From: Oscillospiraceae bacterium
GTDB lineage: Bacteria > Bacillota > Clostridia > Oscillospirales > Acutalibacteraceae
NCBI GenBank assembly: GCA_022483045.1
Contig: JAKVOA010000001.1
Location: 87,001-151,000, forward strand
Direction of reading: 5' to 3'
Length of the DNA stretch: 64,000 nucleotides
Under the pieces are notes generated by a model that did not search any database, was not told the DNA's origin, and saw nothing but the letters and a program-made list of their open reading frames with translations. Of this stretch, positions 17,428 through 26,466 are shown in pieces. The stretch's first letter is position 1; the number at the start of each line of letters is the position of its first letter. A program made the translations under genes and the position numbers.

Positions 17428-18768
17428 TTGTTCAAAACAATAAAGAACGCTTGGGGCATTCCGGAACTTCGTAAGAAAATTCTTTTCACACTGTTTATTA
17501 TCATCGTTTTCCGTTTCGGTGCAGTTATTCCAGTGCCGTTTCTGAATTCGACTGCTCTGCGCAGCATTATGAACAGCTCCGCCGTCAACAGTACGGCGCT
17601 GGGCTATTTGGATATGTTCTCCGGCGGCGCGTTTTCCAACGCAACGCTGTTTGCAATGAGCGTAACGCCCTACATCAACAGCACCATCATCATGCAGCTG
17701 TTAACGGTTGCTATTCCGGCACTGGAGCGCATGGTGAAGGACGGCGGCGAAGCAGGACGTAAAAAAATGGGCCAAATCACCCGTATTGTGGCGATTGCAC
17801 TTGGCTTATTCCAGGGCCTTGCCTACTACTTCTATCTGCGTAACGCCGCTTACGGCGGAACAGCAATTGTCAAGTATACCTCGGGCGGCGCTGGTGTATT
17901 TACCGCTTTCATTATTGTCCTCGTCTTTACAGCCGGTACGGCTTTAATGATGTGGATGGGCGAGCAGATCAACCAGAAGGGTGTCGGCAACGGCATCTCT
18001 ATTCTGCTGTTTGCAGGTATCGTATCGCGCATGCCGTCGATTATCGGCAATTTGGGCACATACCTGAATTTGGCGTGGACGAATGGCACCGAAAACGGCA
18101 AGTACTTCTTCCTTGTCCCGCTGTGGGTCATCGTTTTCTTGGCTCTGATGTGGGTCATCGTGTTTATGAATGACGCTGAGCGCCGCATTCCGGTGCAGTA
18201 TGCAAAGCGGGTCGTCGGACGCAAGCAGTACGGCGGCCAGGCCAGCCATATTCCGATTAAGGTCGGCATCGGCGGCGTTATGCCTATCATTTTCGCAAGC
18301 TCGATTCTTTCGATTGTCCCGACCATTCGTTTCTTTATCGGCGACAATAAGGACTTGGGCAGCTTCTGGAACGGATTCTTTTCAGCATTCTCCAGCACAG
18401 GCTGGGTTTACTGCATTCTGTATGTGATTTTAATCATTGCATTTGCTTATTTCTACACGGCGATTCAGTACAACCCGATGGAGATGGCAAACAATCTGCG
18501 CCAGAGCAACGGTACCATTCCGGGGATTCGTCCCGGCAAGCCTACTTCCGATTTCATCAGCAAAGTTCTTTCCAAAATCACATTTATTGGCTCTGTATTC
18601 CTTGCAGTAATCGCTTTACTGCCGATTGTTTTCGCTAACGCGACCGGGATGCACAACCTCTCTATGGGCGGTACTTCTATTATCATCCTTGTCGGTGTTG
18701 CTTTGGAGACTGTGAAACAGCTGGAAAGCCAAATGATGATGCGTCATTATAAGGGCTTCCTTGATTGA
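17428..18768 (+). CDS. secY: Preprotein translocase channel subunit SecY
   Basis: This 446-residue, ten-helix membrane protein forms the protein-conducting channel with SecE and SecG. Signatures are [15 protein letters not shown]-type text ([15 protein letters not shown]), the plug region near residues 45-60, and the cytosolic loops [19 protein letters not shown] and [15 protein letters not shown] that bind SecA. The start is TTG at 17428, one base after rplO, with GGCCGAGG upstream. Position in the spc operon is standard. Confidence 0.98.
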   Translation: MFKTIKNAWGIPELRKKILFTLFIIIVFRFGAVIPVPFLNSTALRSIMNSSAVNSTALGYLDMFSGGAFSNATLFAMSVTPYINSTIIMQLLTVAIPALERMVKDGGEAGRKKMGQITRIVAIALGLFQGLAYYFYLRNAAYGGTAIVKYTSGGAGVFTAFIIVLVFTAGTALMMWMGEQINQKGVGNGISILLFAGIVSRMPSIIGNLGTYLNLAWTNGTENGKYFFLVPLWVIVFLALMWVIVFMNDAERRIPVQYAKRVVGRKQYGGQASHIPIKVGIGGVMPIIFASSILSIVPTIRFFIGDNKDLGSFWNGFFSAFSSTGWVYCILYVILIIAFAYFYTAIQYNPMEMANNLRQSNGTIPGIRPGKPTSDFISKVLSKITFIGSVFLAVIALLPIVFANATGMHNLSMGGTSIIILVGVALETVKQLESQMMMRHYKGFLD

Positions 18769-18781
18769 GAAGGAGTTTAGC

Positions 18782-19414
18782 ATGAATCTGATTTTATTGG
18801 GCGCGCCCGGCGCCGGAAAAGGTACTCAGGCAGAGACAATCTGCAACAAACTGCATATTCCGGCAGTTTCTACCGGAAATATGATTCGAGAAGCACTGAA
18901 AAGCGGAACCGAAATGGGGCTTGCCGCCAAGTCTTATATGGACAAAGGCGACTTGGTTCCGGATGAAGTCGTAATCGGCATTGTAAAAGACCGCCTAAAG
19001 CAGGATGACTGCAAAAACGGTTTTGTGCTGGACGGCTTCCCGCGCACCATTCCCCAGGCCGAGGCTCTGGATAACATGGGCGTAAAGATTGACAAGGTCA
19101 TCGAAATACATGTAGCAGATGACCGCATTGTCGCCCGTATGTCCGGACGCCGTGTCTGCCAAGACTGCGGAGCCAGCTACCACATGCTTTACAAAAAGCC
19201 AAAGGTAGAGGGCAAATGCGATGTCTGCGGCGGCACCCTTGTTCAGCGCGCGGATGACCACCCCGATACCGTGCTTGCACGGCTGAAGGAATATCACACA
19301 AAGACCGAGCCCCTGAAGAATTATTATGAAAAACAGGGTAAGTTGGTCGTTGTAGAAGGTCAGGAAGATGTGGCTGACACTTCCCGGCTGACGATTGCAG
19401 CAATCGAGGCGTAA
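18782..19414 (+). CDS. adk: Adenylate kinase, zinc-containing LID
   Basis: This 210-residue cytosolic enzyme interconverts AMP, ADP and ATP. P-loop [10 protein letters not shown] is near residue 7, the AMP-binding [10 protein letters not shown] follows, and [13 protein letters not shown] is intact. The LID carries four cysteines (CQDC and CDVC), the zinc-binding form found in Gram-positive bacteria. ATG 18782 follows AAGGAG; the longer frame overlaps secY. Confidence 0.97.
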   Translation: MNLILLGAPGAGKGTQAETICNKLHIPAVSTGNMIREALKSGTEMGLAAKSYMDKGDLVPDEVVIGIVKDRLKQDDCKNGFVLDGFPRTIPQAEALDNMGVKIDKVIEIHVADDRIVARMSGRRVCQDCGASYHMLYKKPKVEGKCDVCGGTLVQRADDHPDTVLARLKEYHTKTEPLKNYYEKQGKLVVVEGQEDVADTSRLTIAAIEA

Positions 19415-19422
19415 AGTATAGT

Positions 19423-20175
19423 ATGATCATCTTAAAAACCAGTAGGGAATTAACTTGTATGAAACACGCCGGCCGCATTGCGCAGAATGCGCTGAAGCTG
19501 GCTGGCTCACTGGTGAAACCAGGTGCTTCTACCTGGGAGATTGATAAGGCGGCCCATGATTATATTGTGGGCGAGGGGGCTGTTCCCAGCTGCCTTGGGT
19601 ACGGCGGTTTTCCGGCTACCTGCTGCATTTCTGTAAACGATGTGGTTGTCCATGGCATACCGAGTAAGACCACTATTCTCAAAGAGGGCGACATTGTCAG
19701 TATTGACTTGTGCGCTACTTATGAGGGCTTTGTGGGCGATAACACGTGGACTTATCCCTGTGGGAAAGTCAGCAAAAACGCCCAGGATCTTATGGATGCA
19801 ACCCGCGAGAGCCTGTTTAAGGGCATTGAGGCTGCAAAGCCCGGCAACCGTATTGGCGATGTCGGCAGCGCAGTCCAGCGGTATGCCGAAGCTCGCGGTT
19901 ACTCGGTGGTACGGAACTACACCGGCCACGGAGTAGGCGCGAATATGCACGAAGACCCCAGTGTCCCTAATTACGGCACGCCCGGCCGCGGCGTGCGCCT
20001 GCTGCCAGGTATGGTCATTGCCATAGAGCCCATGATTTGTGAGGGTACCTATGAAGTAAAGACTCTGCCGGACGGCTGGACAACAAAAACGCGCGACGGC
20101 AAGCTGGCCGCTCACTTTGAGCACACAGTTGCTGTTACCGAGTCTGGTCCTGTCATTCTTACCCAGGGTGATTGA
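19423..20175 (+). CDS. map: Methionine aminopeptidase, type I
   Basis: This 250-residue metalloenzyme removes the initiator methionine. All five metal ligands are seen in order: Asp in SIDLCATYEGF, Asp in GDNTW, His in GHGVGANMHE, Glu in IEPMI, and Glu in FEHTVAV. It lacks the N-terminal extension of type Ib. The ribosome site is weak. The adk-map-KOW-infA order is typical of Clostridia. Confidence 0.97.
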   Translation: MIILKTSRELTCMKHAGRIAQNALKLAGSLVKPGASTWEIDKAAHDYIVGEGAVPSCLGYGGFPATCCISVNDVVVHGIPSKTTILKEGDIVSIDLCATYEGFVGDNTWTYPCGKVSKNAQDLMDATRESLFKGIEAAKPGNRIGDVGSAVQRYAEARGYSVVRNYTGHGVGANMHEDPSVPNYGTPGRGVRLLPGMVIAIEPMICEGTYEVKTLPDGWTTKTRDGKLAAHFEHTVAVTESGPVILTQGD

Positions 20176-20185
20176 GGTGGCCAGC

Positions 20186-20458
20186 ATGGAGTTAAAGCGC
20201 GGTTCGGTGGCCCGCAGTGCAGCGGGGCACGACAAAGGCAGCTTTTGCGCGGTGCTTTCCCTTATGGGGCCGTATGCCCTGGTGAGTGACGGCAGACGCC
20301 GCACTTTGGAAAAACCAAAAAAGAAAAAGCTGATTCACCTTTTTGCTACCCGCACGGTGTTACCGGAAGAAGCCCTGCACAGCAACCGATCTCTTCGGGC
20401 GGCTCTTCGGCCGTTTTGCGGCAAGGGCAGTTTCATGCCAGAGGAGGCTGATTTGTAA
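20186..20458 (+). CDS. KOW-domain RNA-binding protein (L14e-like)
   Basis: This 90-residue basic protein starts at ATG 20186, after GAGGTGG. The N-terminal KOW pattern ([20 protein letters not shown], then [20 protein letters not shown]) marks a small RNA-binding domain related to archaeal/eukaryotic L14e. Clostridia commonly have such a gene between map and infA. The tail is Leu/Arg-rich. Its last base overlaps the infA start. A role in the ribosome or translation is likely but unproven. Confidence 0.82.
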   Translation: MELKRGSVARSAAGHDKGSFCAVLSLMGPYALVSDGRRRTLEKPKKKKLIHLFATRTVLPEEALHSNRSLRAALRPFCGKGSFMPEEADL

Positions 20459-20676
20459 TGTCAAAGCAGGACGTTATTGAAACCGAGGGTACCGTAGTAG
20501 AGGCTCTGCCAAACGCAATGTTTAAGGTAGAGCTGCAAAACCACCACATGATTTTGGCCCATATTTCCGGCAAACTGCGTATGAACTTCATCCGCATTTT
20601 GCCAGGCGATAAAGTGACCGTAGAGATGTCTCCCTACGACCTGACCCAGGGCCGCATTACGTGGCGTACCAAGTAA
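20458..20676 (+). CDS. infA: Translation initiation factor IF-1
   Basis: This 72-residue OB-fold factor occupies the A site during initiation. [21 protein letters not shown] and [13 protein letters not shown] are diagnostic. The start follows AGAGGAGG, inside the previous gene. Confidence 0.98.
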   Translation: MSKQDVIETEGTVVEALPNAMFKVELQNHHMILAHISGKLRMNFIRILPGDKVTVEMSPYDLTQGRITWRTK

Positions 20677-20711
20677 GATACAAGAAGATTCCTACCAAGG
20701 AGGGTACACCC

Positions 20712-20825
20712 ATGAAAGTAAGACCTTCTGTTAAAAAAATGTGCGAAAAATGCAAGATCATCAAGCGCAAAGGCAAAGTCATGGTGATCTGTGAAAACCC
20801 GAAGCACAAACAGCGTCAGGGCTAA
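20712..20825 (+). CDS. rpmJ: 50S ribosomal protein L36, zinc type
   Basis: This 37-residue protein ([20 protein letters not shown]) has the C-x2-C...C-x4-H zinc ligands (CEKC, CENPKH). Start ATG 20712 follows AAGGAGGG. Confidence 0.96.
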   Translation: MKVRPSVKKMCEKCKIIKRKGKVMVICENPKHKQRQG

Positions 20826-20859
20826 GTGACGCGATTATCATTTTGGAGGTGCAACCAAT

Positions 20860-21228
20860 ATGGCTCGTATAGCAGGTATTGACTTGCCAAGAGACAAGCG
20901 CGTCGAGATCGCCTTGACTTATATCTATGGCATTGGCCGCAAGACCGCCACAGACATTTGTGCGGCAACCGGCGTAAATCCTGATCTGCGTGTGCGCGAT
21001 ATGAACGAAGACGACGCCGCAAAGCTCAGAGAATATATCGATCACCACTGCCGTGTCGAGGGCGACCTGCGCCGCGACGTGGCATTTGACATCAAACGTT
21101 TAAAGGAAATTAACTGCTACCGCGGCATCCGCCACCGCAGGGGGCTGCCTGTACGCGGCCAGCGTACAAAGACCAACGCCAGAACCTGCAAGGGCCCGGC
21201 TAAGACCATGGCGAACAAGAAGAAGTAA
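20860..21228 (+). CDS. rpsM: 30S ribosomal protein S13
   Basis: This 122-residue head protein contacts the P-site t[23 protein letters not shown], the helix-hairpin GIGRKTA, and the basic [19 protein letters not shown] tail are present. Confidence 0.98.
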   Translation: MARIAGIDLPRDKRVEIALTYIYGIGRKTATDICAATGVNPDLRVRDMNEDDAAKLREYIDHHCRVEGDLRRDVAFDIKRLKEINCYRGIRHRRGLPVRGQRTKTNARTCKGPAKTMANKKK

Positions 21229-21241
21229 AGGAGGGTTTCAC

Positions 21242-21655
21242 ATGCCAGCAAACAAAGGCGCAGCCGCTAAAAAAACAGCAGCAACCCGCCGCCGCCGTGA
21301 ACGCAAGAATATCGACCGCGGCGCTGCGCATATTCAGTCTACTTTTAACAACACCATTGTGACCATTACCGATTTGCAGGGCAATGCTGTCTCGTGGGCA
21401 AGCTCCGGTGAGTTGGGCTTCCGCGGCAGCAGAAAGTCTACCCCCTTTGCCGCCCAGACCGCAGCTGAAACTGCCGCTAAGGGAGCAATCGAGCACGGTA
21501 TGAAGACCGTTGACGTCTACGTCAAGGGCCCGGGCTCCGGCCGTGAGGCCGCTATCCGTGCACTGCAGAATGCAGGCTTGGAAGTTACAATGATTAAAGA
21601 TGTAACTCCTGTGCCCCATAACGGATGCCGTCCTCCCAAAAGAAGACGTGTATAG
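21242..21655 (+). CDS. rpsK: 30S ribosomal protein S11
   Basis: This 137-residue platform protein near the E site has [34 protein letters not shown] and the end [12 protein letters not shown]. The N terminus has an extra Ala/Lys-rich stretch. Confidence 0.98.
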   Translation: MPANKGAAAKKTAATRRRRERKNIDRGAAHIQSTFNNTIVTITDLQGNAVSWASSGELGFRGSRKSTPFAAQTAAETAAKGAIEHGMKTVDVYVKGPGSGREAAIRALQNAGLEVTMIKDVTPVPHNGCRPPKRRRV

Positions 21656-21688
21656 TCAACAGGAATTCATAAAGGAGGAATACGACGT

Positions 21689-22282
21689 ATGGCCAGAAAT
21701 ACGCAGCCTGTCCTGAAGCGGTGCAAGACCTTGGGCATTAGCCCAGCCGTGATGGGCATCAATAAAAATACAATCCGCAACCCCAAACAGGGCCGCCGCA
21801 AACAGAGCGAATATGCCATGCAGCTCAATGAGAAGCAGAAGGCAAAGTTCGTTTACGGAGTACAGGAAAGACAGTTCCGTCATTACTATGAGGTAGCAGC
21901 AAAGACCACCGGTGTCACCGGCGAAAACCTGCTGCGCCTGCTGGAGCGCCGCCTGGACAACTGTGTCTATCGTTTGGGCTTTGCCAACACCCGCCGCGAG
22001 GCACGCCAGATGGTTACCCATGGCCACATTACTGTAAATGGCAAGCGGGTCGACATCTGCTCTTACCTTATCAAGGTGGGCGATGTAATCTCCATTGCTG
22101 AAAAGAGCCGCTCTTCTCAGCATGTCAAGGATATTCTGGAGAAAAATGCCGCTACTGCTGTGCCAAAGTGGATGCAGATTAGCCACGACACAATAGAGGG
22201 CAAGATCATTGCCATGCCCGAAAGAAGCGACATTGACTTTGATATCAATGAAACGCTTATCGTTGAGTTGTACTCCAAGTAA
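21689..22282 (+). CDS. rpsD: 30S ribosomal protein S4
   Basis: This 197-residue primary 16S binder belongs to the non-zinc form (no Cys cluster at the N terminus: ARNTQPVLKRCKTLGI). The S4 RNA-binding domain is seen in LLRLLERRLDNCVYRLGFA and QMVTHGHITVNGKRVDI. Position before rpoA is standard. Confidence 0.98.
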   Translation: MARNTQPVLKRCKTLGISPAVMGINKNTIRNPKQGRRKQSEYAMQLNEKQKAKFVYGVQERQFRHYYEVAAKTTGVTGENLLRLLERRLDNCVYRLGFANTRREARQMVTHGHITVNGKRVDICSYLIKVGDVISIAEKSRSSQHVKDILEKNAATAVPKWMQISHDTIEGKIIAMPERSDIDFDINETLIVELYSK

Positions 22283-22346
22283 TGCCCTGCAGGCACATGA
22301 CACAGTATGGCAGAGTTTTCCGCTGTATGTCTAAGGAGGTTGCTTA

Positions 22347-23300
22347 ATGATCGAGATAGAAAAGCCCAAAATTGAAATTGCAGACGTATCTGATGACGGC
22401 AACTACGGTAAGTTTGTTGTGTCGCCGCTAGAGCGCGGCTTTGGTACGACCCTGGGCAACAGCCTGCGGCGCGTGCTGCTTTCTTCCCTGCCGGGTGTTG
22501 CGCCCACCTCAATTAAAATTGACGGTGTCGTGCATGAGTTTTCTACTATTCCCGGTGTAAAAGAAGATGTAACAGAAATTGTTCTGAATATCAAAAACCT
22601 TACGGCAAAACTGCACTGCGACGGCCCCAAAACCGTTGAAATTTGTGCAGAAGGCCCCTGTAAGGTTACGGCAGATTCCATTAAGTGTGACAGTGAAGTG
22701 GAAATCCTGAACCCAGACCTGCATATTGCTACTTTGGGCGAGGGCGCAAAGCTTTATATGGAAATCACACTGGATAAGGGGCGCGGCTATGTGCCCTCTG
22801 ACCGCAACAAGCAGAACATGGCCGCCAATGTAATTGGCGAGATTCCTGTGGATTCCATTTATACGCCGGTGTACCGGGTTAATTTCAATGTAGAAAATGC
22901 CCGTGTCGGTCAGCGCATCGATTACGACAAGCTGACCCTGGAGGTTTGGACAAACGGTGTCATTACCGCGCAGGAGGCTGTTTCTCTGGCAGCGAAGTTC
23001 CTTACCGAGCACCTGAATTTGTTTGTGAACCTGTCTGATAAAGGCAGCAACGCAGAGATTATGGTAGAGAAAGACGACAAGGATAAGGAAAAGGTCCTGG
23101 ATATGACAATTGAGGAACTTGACCTGTCCGTGCGCTCTTTCAACTGCTTAAAACGTGCCGGTATCAACACAGTGGGCGACCTTGTCAACAAGTCGGAAGA
23201 AGACATGATGAAGGTGCGCAACCTTGGACGTAAATCGCTGGAAGAGGTCATCTGGAAGATGGCTTCTCTTGGGTACAATCTGCGCAAGGACGATGAATAA
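22347..23300 (+). CDS. rpoA: RNA polymerase alpha subunit
   Basis: This 317-residue subunit nucleates RNA polymerase assembly and contacts UP elements and activators. The N-terminal dimerisation domain has [25 protein letters not shown]. After an acidic linker (about 232-245) the C-terminal domain has [20 protein letters not shown] and [10 protein letters not shown]. Length is normal. Confidence 0.98.
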   Translation: MIEIEKPKIEIADVSDDGNYGKFVVSPLERGFGTTLGNSLRRVLLSSLPGVAPTSIKIDGVVHEFSTIPGVKEDVTEIVLNIKNLTAKLHCDGPKTVEICAEGPCKVTADSIKCDSEVEILNPDLHIATLGEGAKLYMEITLDKGRGYVPSDRNKQNMAANVIGEIPVDSIYTPVYRVNFNVENARVGQRIDYDKLTLEVWTNGVITAQEAVSLAAKFLTEHLNLFVNLSDKGSNAEIMVEKDDKDKEKVLDMTIEELDLSVRSFNCLKRAGINTVGDLVNKSEEDMMKVRNLGRKSLEEVIWKMASLGYNLRKDDE

Positions 23301-23334
23301 TTTCCTATCCCATAGGTTAAAGGAGTGACATTCG

Positions 23335-23751
23335 ATGCCAGGAACCAGAAAGCTCGGCAGAGCGACTGACAGCCGTACCGCGATGCTGCGTGCAATGGTG
23401 ACTTTTCTTTTAGAGAATGGCAAAATCGAAACGACCGTCACCCGCGCCAAAGACGTTCGTGCTATGGCCGAGAAGATGATCACGATTGCCAAAAAAGACA
23501 CCCTGCACAACCGCCGCCTTGTAATGGCATTCATTACCAAGGAAGCTGTTACTAACAAGCTCTTTACCGAGATTGCTCCGCAGTATGAGGACCGCAACGG
23601 CGGCTATACCCGTATTACAAAAATCGGGCCGCGCCGCGGCGATGCCGCACAAATGGCAATTATTGAACTGGTCGAAACTGCAAAGCCCGCTTCTGAAGAA
23701 GCGAAGCCTGCCCCTGCAGCAAAACCTGCTGAAGATAAAGAGGATAAATAA
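23335..23751 (+). CDS. rplQ: 50S ribosomal protein L17
   Basis: This 138-residue protein is the last gene of the alpha operon. [21 protein letters not shown] and [17 protein letters not shown] are family marks. A C-terminal tail rich in Glu, Ala, Pro and Lys extends beyond the usual core of about 112-120 residues. Confidence 0.97.
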   Translation: MPGTRKLGRATDSRTAMLRAMVTFLLENGKIETTVTRAKDVRAMAEKMITIAKKDTLHNRRLVMAFITKEAVTNKLFTEIAPQYEDRNGGYTRITKIGPRRGDAAQMAIIELVETAKPASEEAKPAPAAKPAEDKEDK

Positions 23752-23773
23752 GCGCCTGCAGCAAGGTGCTTAT

Positions 23774-23818
23774 AGAAATGCCCGCTGGCAGCTTGACTGC
23801 CGGCGGGCATTTCTGCTT
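23774..23818. terminator. Strong hairpin ending the ribosomal superoperon
   Basis: An 18-bp stem with one mismatch (23774-23791 with 23797-23814) and a 5-base loop lies between the convergent rplQ and GNAT genes. The flanking A/T stretches are short, and it could serve both strands. Confidence 0.85.
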
Positions 23819-23830
23819 TTCAAGTAGTTT

Positions 23831-24319
23831 TTACAGTTCATGATAATAGACGTAAATGGATTCGTAGTGCCCGTCTTTCATCAGAAAGCCTTTTGGAATT
23901 TCACCCACGCAGTGAAAGCCGAGACGCTCGTATAAATGGCGCGCAGAGGTGTTGTCCGCGACAACCGCATTAAACTGTAAAATACGGAAGTGCTTTTTTG
24001 CCTGCTGCAGGCAGTCTTGCACCAGCTTTTCGCCGATGTGCAGACCGCGGCAGCTTTTGTCTACTGCAAAACTGGCGTTGCAGATATGACCGCACCGCCC
24101 TACATTGTTAGGGTGCAGAATATACAGGCCCAGGACTCTGCCACTCTCTGTATCAACAGCGGCCGCTGAGGAAGTCTGCTGCGCAAAAAAAGCCTTTCCA
24201 GTTTCGGTGGTCAGCAGGTCGGTTTGCGGAAAGGCAATGCCATCCGCAACAACCTGGTTCCAAATTTCAATCATCTGCGGAAGATCGGTTTCTGTGTAGT
24301 TCCTAATTTGAAGCTGCAT
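23831..24319 (-). CDS. GNAT family N-acetyltransferase
   Basis: This 162-residue protein has the GNAT fold: RNYTETDLPQMIEIWNQVV at the N terminus, the acetyl-CoA loop in VDKSCRGLHIGEKLVQDCL (an R-G-x-x-I-G variant), and the C-terminal NTSARHLYERLGFHCVGEIP. The substrate is unknown. It lies 54 bases downstream of the dipeptide epimerase gene on the same strand and may be co-transcribed. The ribosome site is weak. Confidence 0.85.
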   Translation of the reverse strand: MQLQIRNYTETDLPQMIEIWNQVVADGIAFPQTDLLTTETGKAFFAQQTSSAAAVDTESGRVLGLYILHPNNVGRCGHICNASFAVDKSCRGLHIGEKLVQDCLQQAKKHFRILQFNAVVADNTSARHLYERLGFHCVGEIPKGFLMKDGHYESIYVYYHEL

Positions 24320-24373
24320 CTGTTTTCAGATATCCTTTCTGTTTGTCGGAATCATCAGTATTTGAAAGTACCG

Positions 24374-25468
24374 TCAGTCTTTTTCCGTGTTGTGCACCCA
24401 GTTCGGAATAATGCCGAGCCCGGGCGTTTGGTTTAAGACAATTCGGTTTTCCAAAAACTGCGGACCACCGGTGTAGGGGTTCGTTTTGCACAGGCTGGGT
24501 CCGTCTAAGTCTACGCGGGTAATGATGCGTTTGCCGGCGGCTAAGTGCGCAGCAGCGCTTACGGCCAGGCTGCTCTCGAGCATACAGCCCATCATGCAGC
24601 AAACGCCGCAGCTTTCAGCAATGGAACAGATCTGCAAGGCACCGTAAATGCCGCCTGTTTTCATCAGTTTTAGGTTCAGAAAATCAGCTGCGCCCTGTTG
24701 CAGAACCGCCAGCGCGTCCTGAACGGAAAAAACACTTTCATCTGCCAGAATCGGTGTAGAAACGCTGCGGCGTACAAAGGCCATGCCGGGAATATCCTGT
24801 GCGGCTACCGGCTGCTCGATAAGTTCCAAGTTAAGGCCGGCGTCCTCCATGCTGCGAATGACCCGCACGGCCTGCGGCGGGGTCCAGCCCTGGTTTGCGT
24901 CTACGCGCAGGGCAATTTCTGGCCCGACCGCTTTGCGGATTGCGGTAAGGCGGGCGAGGTCCTCTTTCGGGTCAAGGCCCACCTTAACCTTTAAAACGCG
25001 AAAGCCGCGTTTTACGGCAGCCATACTGTCAGTAGCCATTTCTTTGGGGCTGTTTACGCTGATAGTCAGGTCGGTTTCCAGTTCTGTTTTGCTGCCGCCG
25101 AGCAGGCGGTAAAGCGGCAGTCCCAGTTCCTGTGCACGCAGGTCATACAGCGCCATGTCCACTGCAGCTTTGGCGCTGGTGTTGTGCAGCAGGGCTGTAT
25201 GCAGGGCATGCATGGTGCCGTCAAAGTCGCCTAAGTCGCGGCCAATCAGGGCGGGACGGATAAATTCTTCGACGGCACAGCGAATCGAGCCAATGGTTTC
25301 GCCGGTGATCGGCGCGGTGGGCGGCGCCTCACCAAAGGCGCGGCGGCCGTCGTCAGTGGTGACAGTCACCAGCACGTCGCGCACGGCGGTAACTGTGCGC
25401 AGTGCCGTTTTAAAAGACGTGCGCAGCGGTACGGAAAAAATAGAAGTGTGGATATCGGCAATTTTCAC
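24374..25468 (-). CDS. Dipeptide epimerase (enolase superfamily, L-Ala-D/L-Glu type)
   Basis: This 364-residue enzyme of the muconate-lactonising subgroup probably epimerises cell-wall dipeptides. The capping domain is at the N terminus (PLRTSFKTALRTV). Catalytic and metal residues in order are Lys in LKVKVG, Asp in RVDANQGW, Glu in ELIEQPV, Asp in ILADESVF, and Lys in NLKLMKTGG. The start is GTG at 25468, seven bases after AAGGAG. The substrate is inferred from motif spacing and could be another dipeptide. Confidence 0.85.
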   Translation of the reverse strand: MKIADIHTSIFSVPLRTSFKTALRTVTAVRDVLVTVTTDDGRRAFGEAPPTAPITGETIGSIRCAVEEFIRPALIGRDLGDFDGTMHALHTALLHNTSAKAAVDMALYDLRAQELGLPLYRLLGGSKTELETDLTISVNSPKEMATDSMAAVKRGFRVLKVKVGLDPKEDLARLTAIRKAVGPEIALRVDANQGWTPPQAVRVIRSMEDAGLNLELIEQPVAAQDIPGMAFVRRSVSTPILADESVFSVQDALAVLQQGAADFLNLKLMKTGGIYGALQICSIAESCGVCCMMGCMLESSLAVSAAAHLAAGKRIITRVDLDGPSLCKTNPYTGGPQFLENRIVLNQTPGLGIIPNWVHNTEKD

Positions 25469-25552
25469 GGGAAATCTCCTTTCCGGGTGAGCGGTTGTTT
25501 TTTATGAAACAGAGGCAGGGAATGCCTGCAGAAATTATTGCCTTATGCCAAT

Positions 25553-25581
25553 ATGGTAGCCTTTTTTCGCTGTACTGTCAA
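25553..25581 (-). promoter_or_regulatory. Promoter of the dipeptide epimerase gene
   Basis: On the minus strand TTGACA (25581-25576) and TACCAT (25558-25553) are spaced by 17 bases, about 85 bases before the GTG start. Confidence 0.62.
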
Positions 25582-25650
25582 ATTCTTTGCAGAGATATTA
25601 TGATATCCTGCAGAAAAGTATTTACTGCGGCCCAAAGGCTTTTTTGGTGC

Positions 25651-25679
25651 TTGCGTATAGGCCGGGGCACTGGTATAAT
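25651..25679 (+). promoter_or_regulatory. Promoter of pyrE
   Basis: TTGCGT at 25651-25656 and perfect TATAAT at 25674-25679 are spaced by 17 bases. The start codon of pyrE is only 33 bases on, leaving no room for a PyrR-type attenuator. Confidence 0.72.
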
Positions 25680-25711
25680 GGTACAAATACAGCGAATGCA
25701 GGAGGAAGACT

Positions 25712-26368
25712 ATGCTGACAGAGCAGAAAAAACAGTTTATCGAATTTATGATGGACGCAGATGTGCTGCGCTTTGGCGACTTTGTAACCAAAAGCGGCCG
25801 TAATACGCCGTACTTTGTCAATACCGGAAACTACCGCACGGGCAGGCAGGTGGCCGGCTTAGGCCGCTTTTATGCTGCATTGGTGCATGCTACCGGCTGC
25901 AGCTTTGATGCCATGTTTGGTCCTGCCTACAAGGGTATTCCGCTGGTTACGGCCTGTGCAGGTTCGCTGTATACACAGTACGGTGAGGACAAGCCGTATT
26001 TCTTTAACCGCAAAGAGGCAAAAGACCACGGCGAGGGTGGCAGCCTGGTCGGCTACCGGCCAAAGGACGGCGACCGCGTCATTATTATCGAAGATGTGAT
26101 TACCGCGGGTACGGCTGTACGCGAAACCATGCCGATTTTAAAGGCAGCCGCGGATGTTTCCTGCAGGGATATGTTCATTTCTGTTAACCGCTGCGAAGTG
26201 GGCCAGCACGCGGGAAAAACCGCCGTGATGGAGGTACAGGAAGAGTTTGGAATTCAGGTACATGCACTGGTGACGGTGCGCGATATCCGCGAATGGCTGG
26301 GCCAGCATGGCGGGTATGAGGCGCTGCTGCCCAAAATGGATCAGTACATGCAGCAATACTGTATTTAG
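25712..26368 (+). CDS. pyrE: Orotate phosphoribosyltransferase
   Basis: This 218-residue enzyme joins orotate and PRPP to make OMP in pyrimidine synthesis. The PRPP-binding motif VIIIEDVITAGTAVRE is near 120-135. The dimer-loop lysines and FNRKEAKDHGEGG fit the bacterial PyrE family. The start follows AGGAGG. It stands alone rather than in a pyr operon. Confidence 0.95.
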   Translation: MLTEQKKQFIEFMMDADVLRFGDFVTKSGRNTPYFVNTGNYRTGRQVAGLGRFYAALVHATGCSFDAMFGPAYKGIPLVTACAGSLYTQYGEDKPYFFNRKEAKDHGEGGSLVGYRPKDGDRVIIIEDVITAGTAVRETMPILKAAADVSCRDMFISVNRCEVGQHAGKTAVMEVQEEFGIQVHALVTVRDIREWLGQHGGYEALLPKMDQYMQQYCI

Positions 26369-26397
26369 AACAGCAAAATGAACAAAAGTCCGGCAGA

Positions 26398-26430
26398 AAC
26401 AGATGCAGGTAAGGCCTGTGTCTGTTTTTC
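26398..26430 (+). terminator. Terminator after pyrE
   Basis: AACAGATGCAGG (26398-26409) pairs with CCTGTGTCTGTT (26415-26426), giving twelve pairs including two G-U, and is followed by T-rich DNA. Confidence 0.7.
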
Positions 26431-26466
26431 TTATACTTTTTTAGAGTAAACACAAGGGAGAGAGTC

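Noticed and set aside
25495-25803. Plus-strand frame overlapping the pyrE promoter and start
   Set aside because: It lacks a ribosome site, crosses two promoters and conflicts with pyrE.
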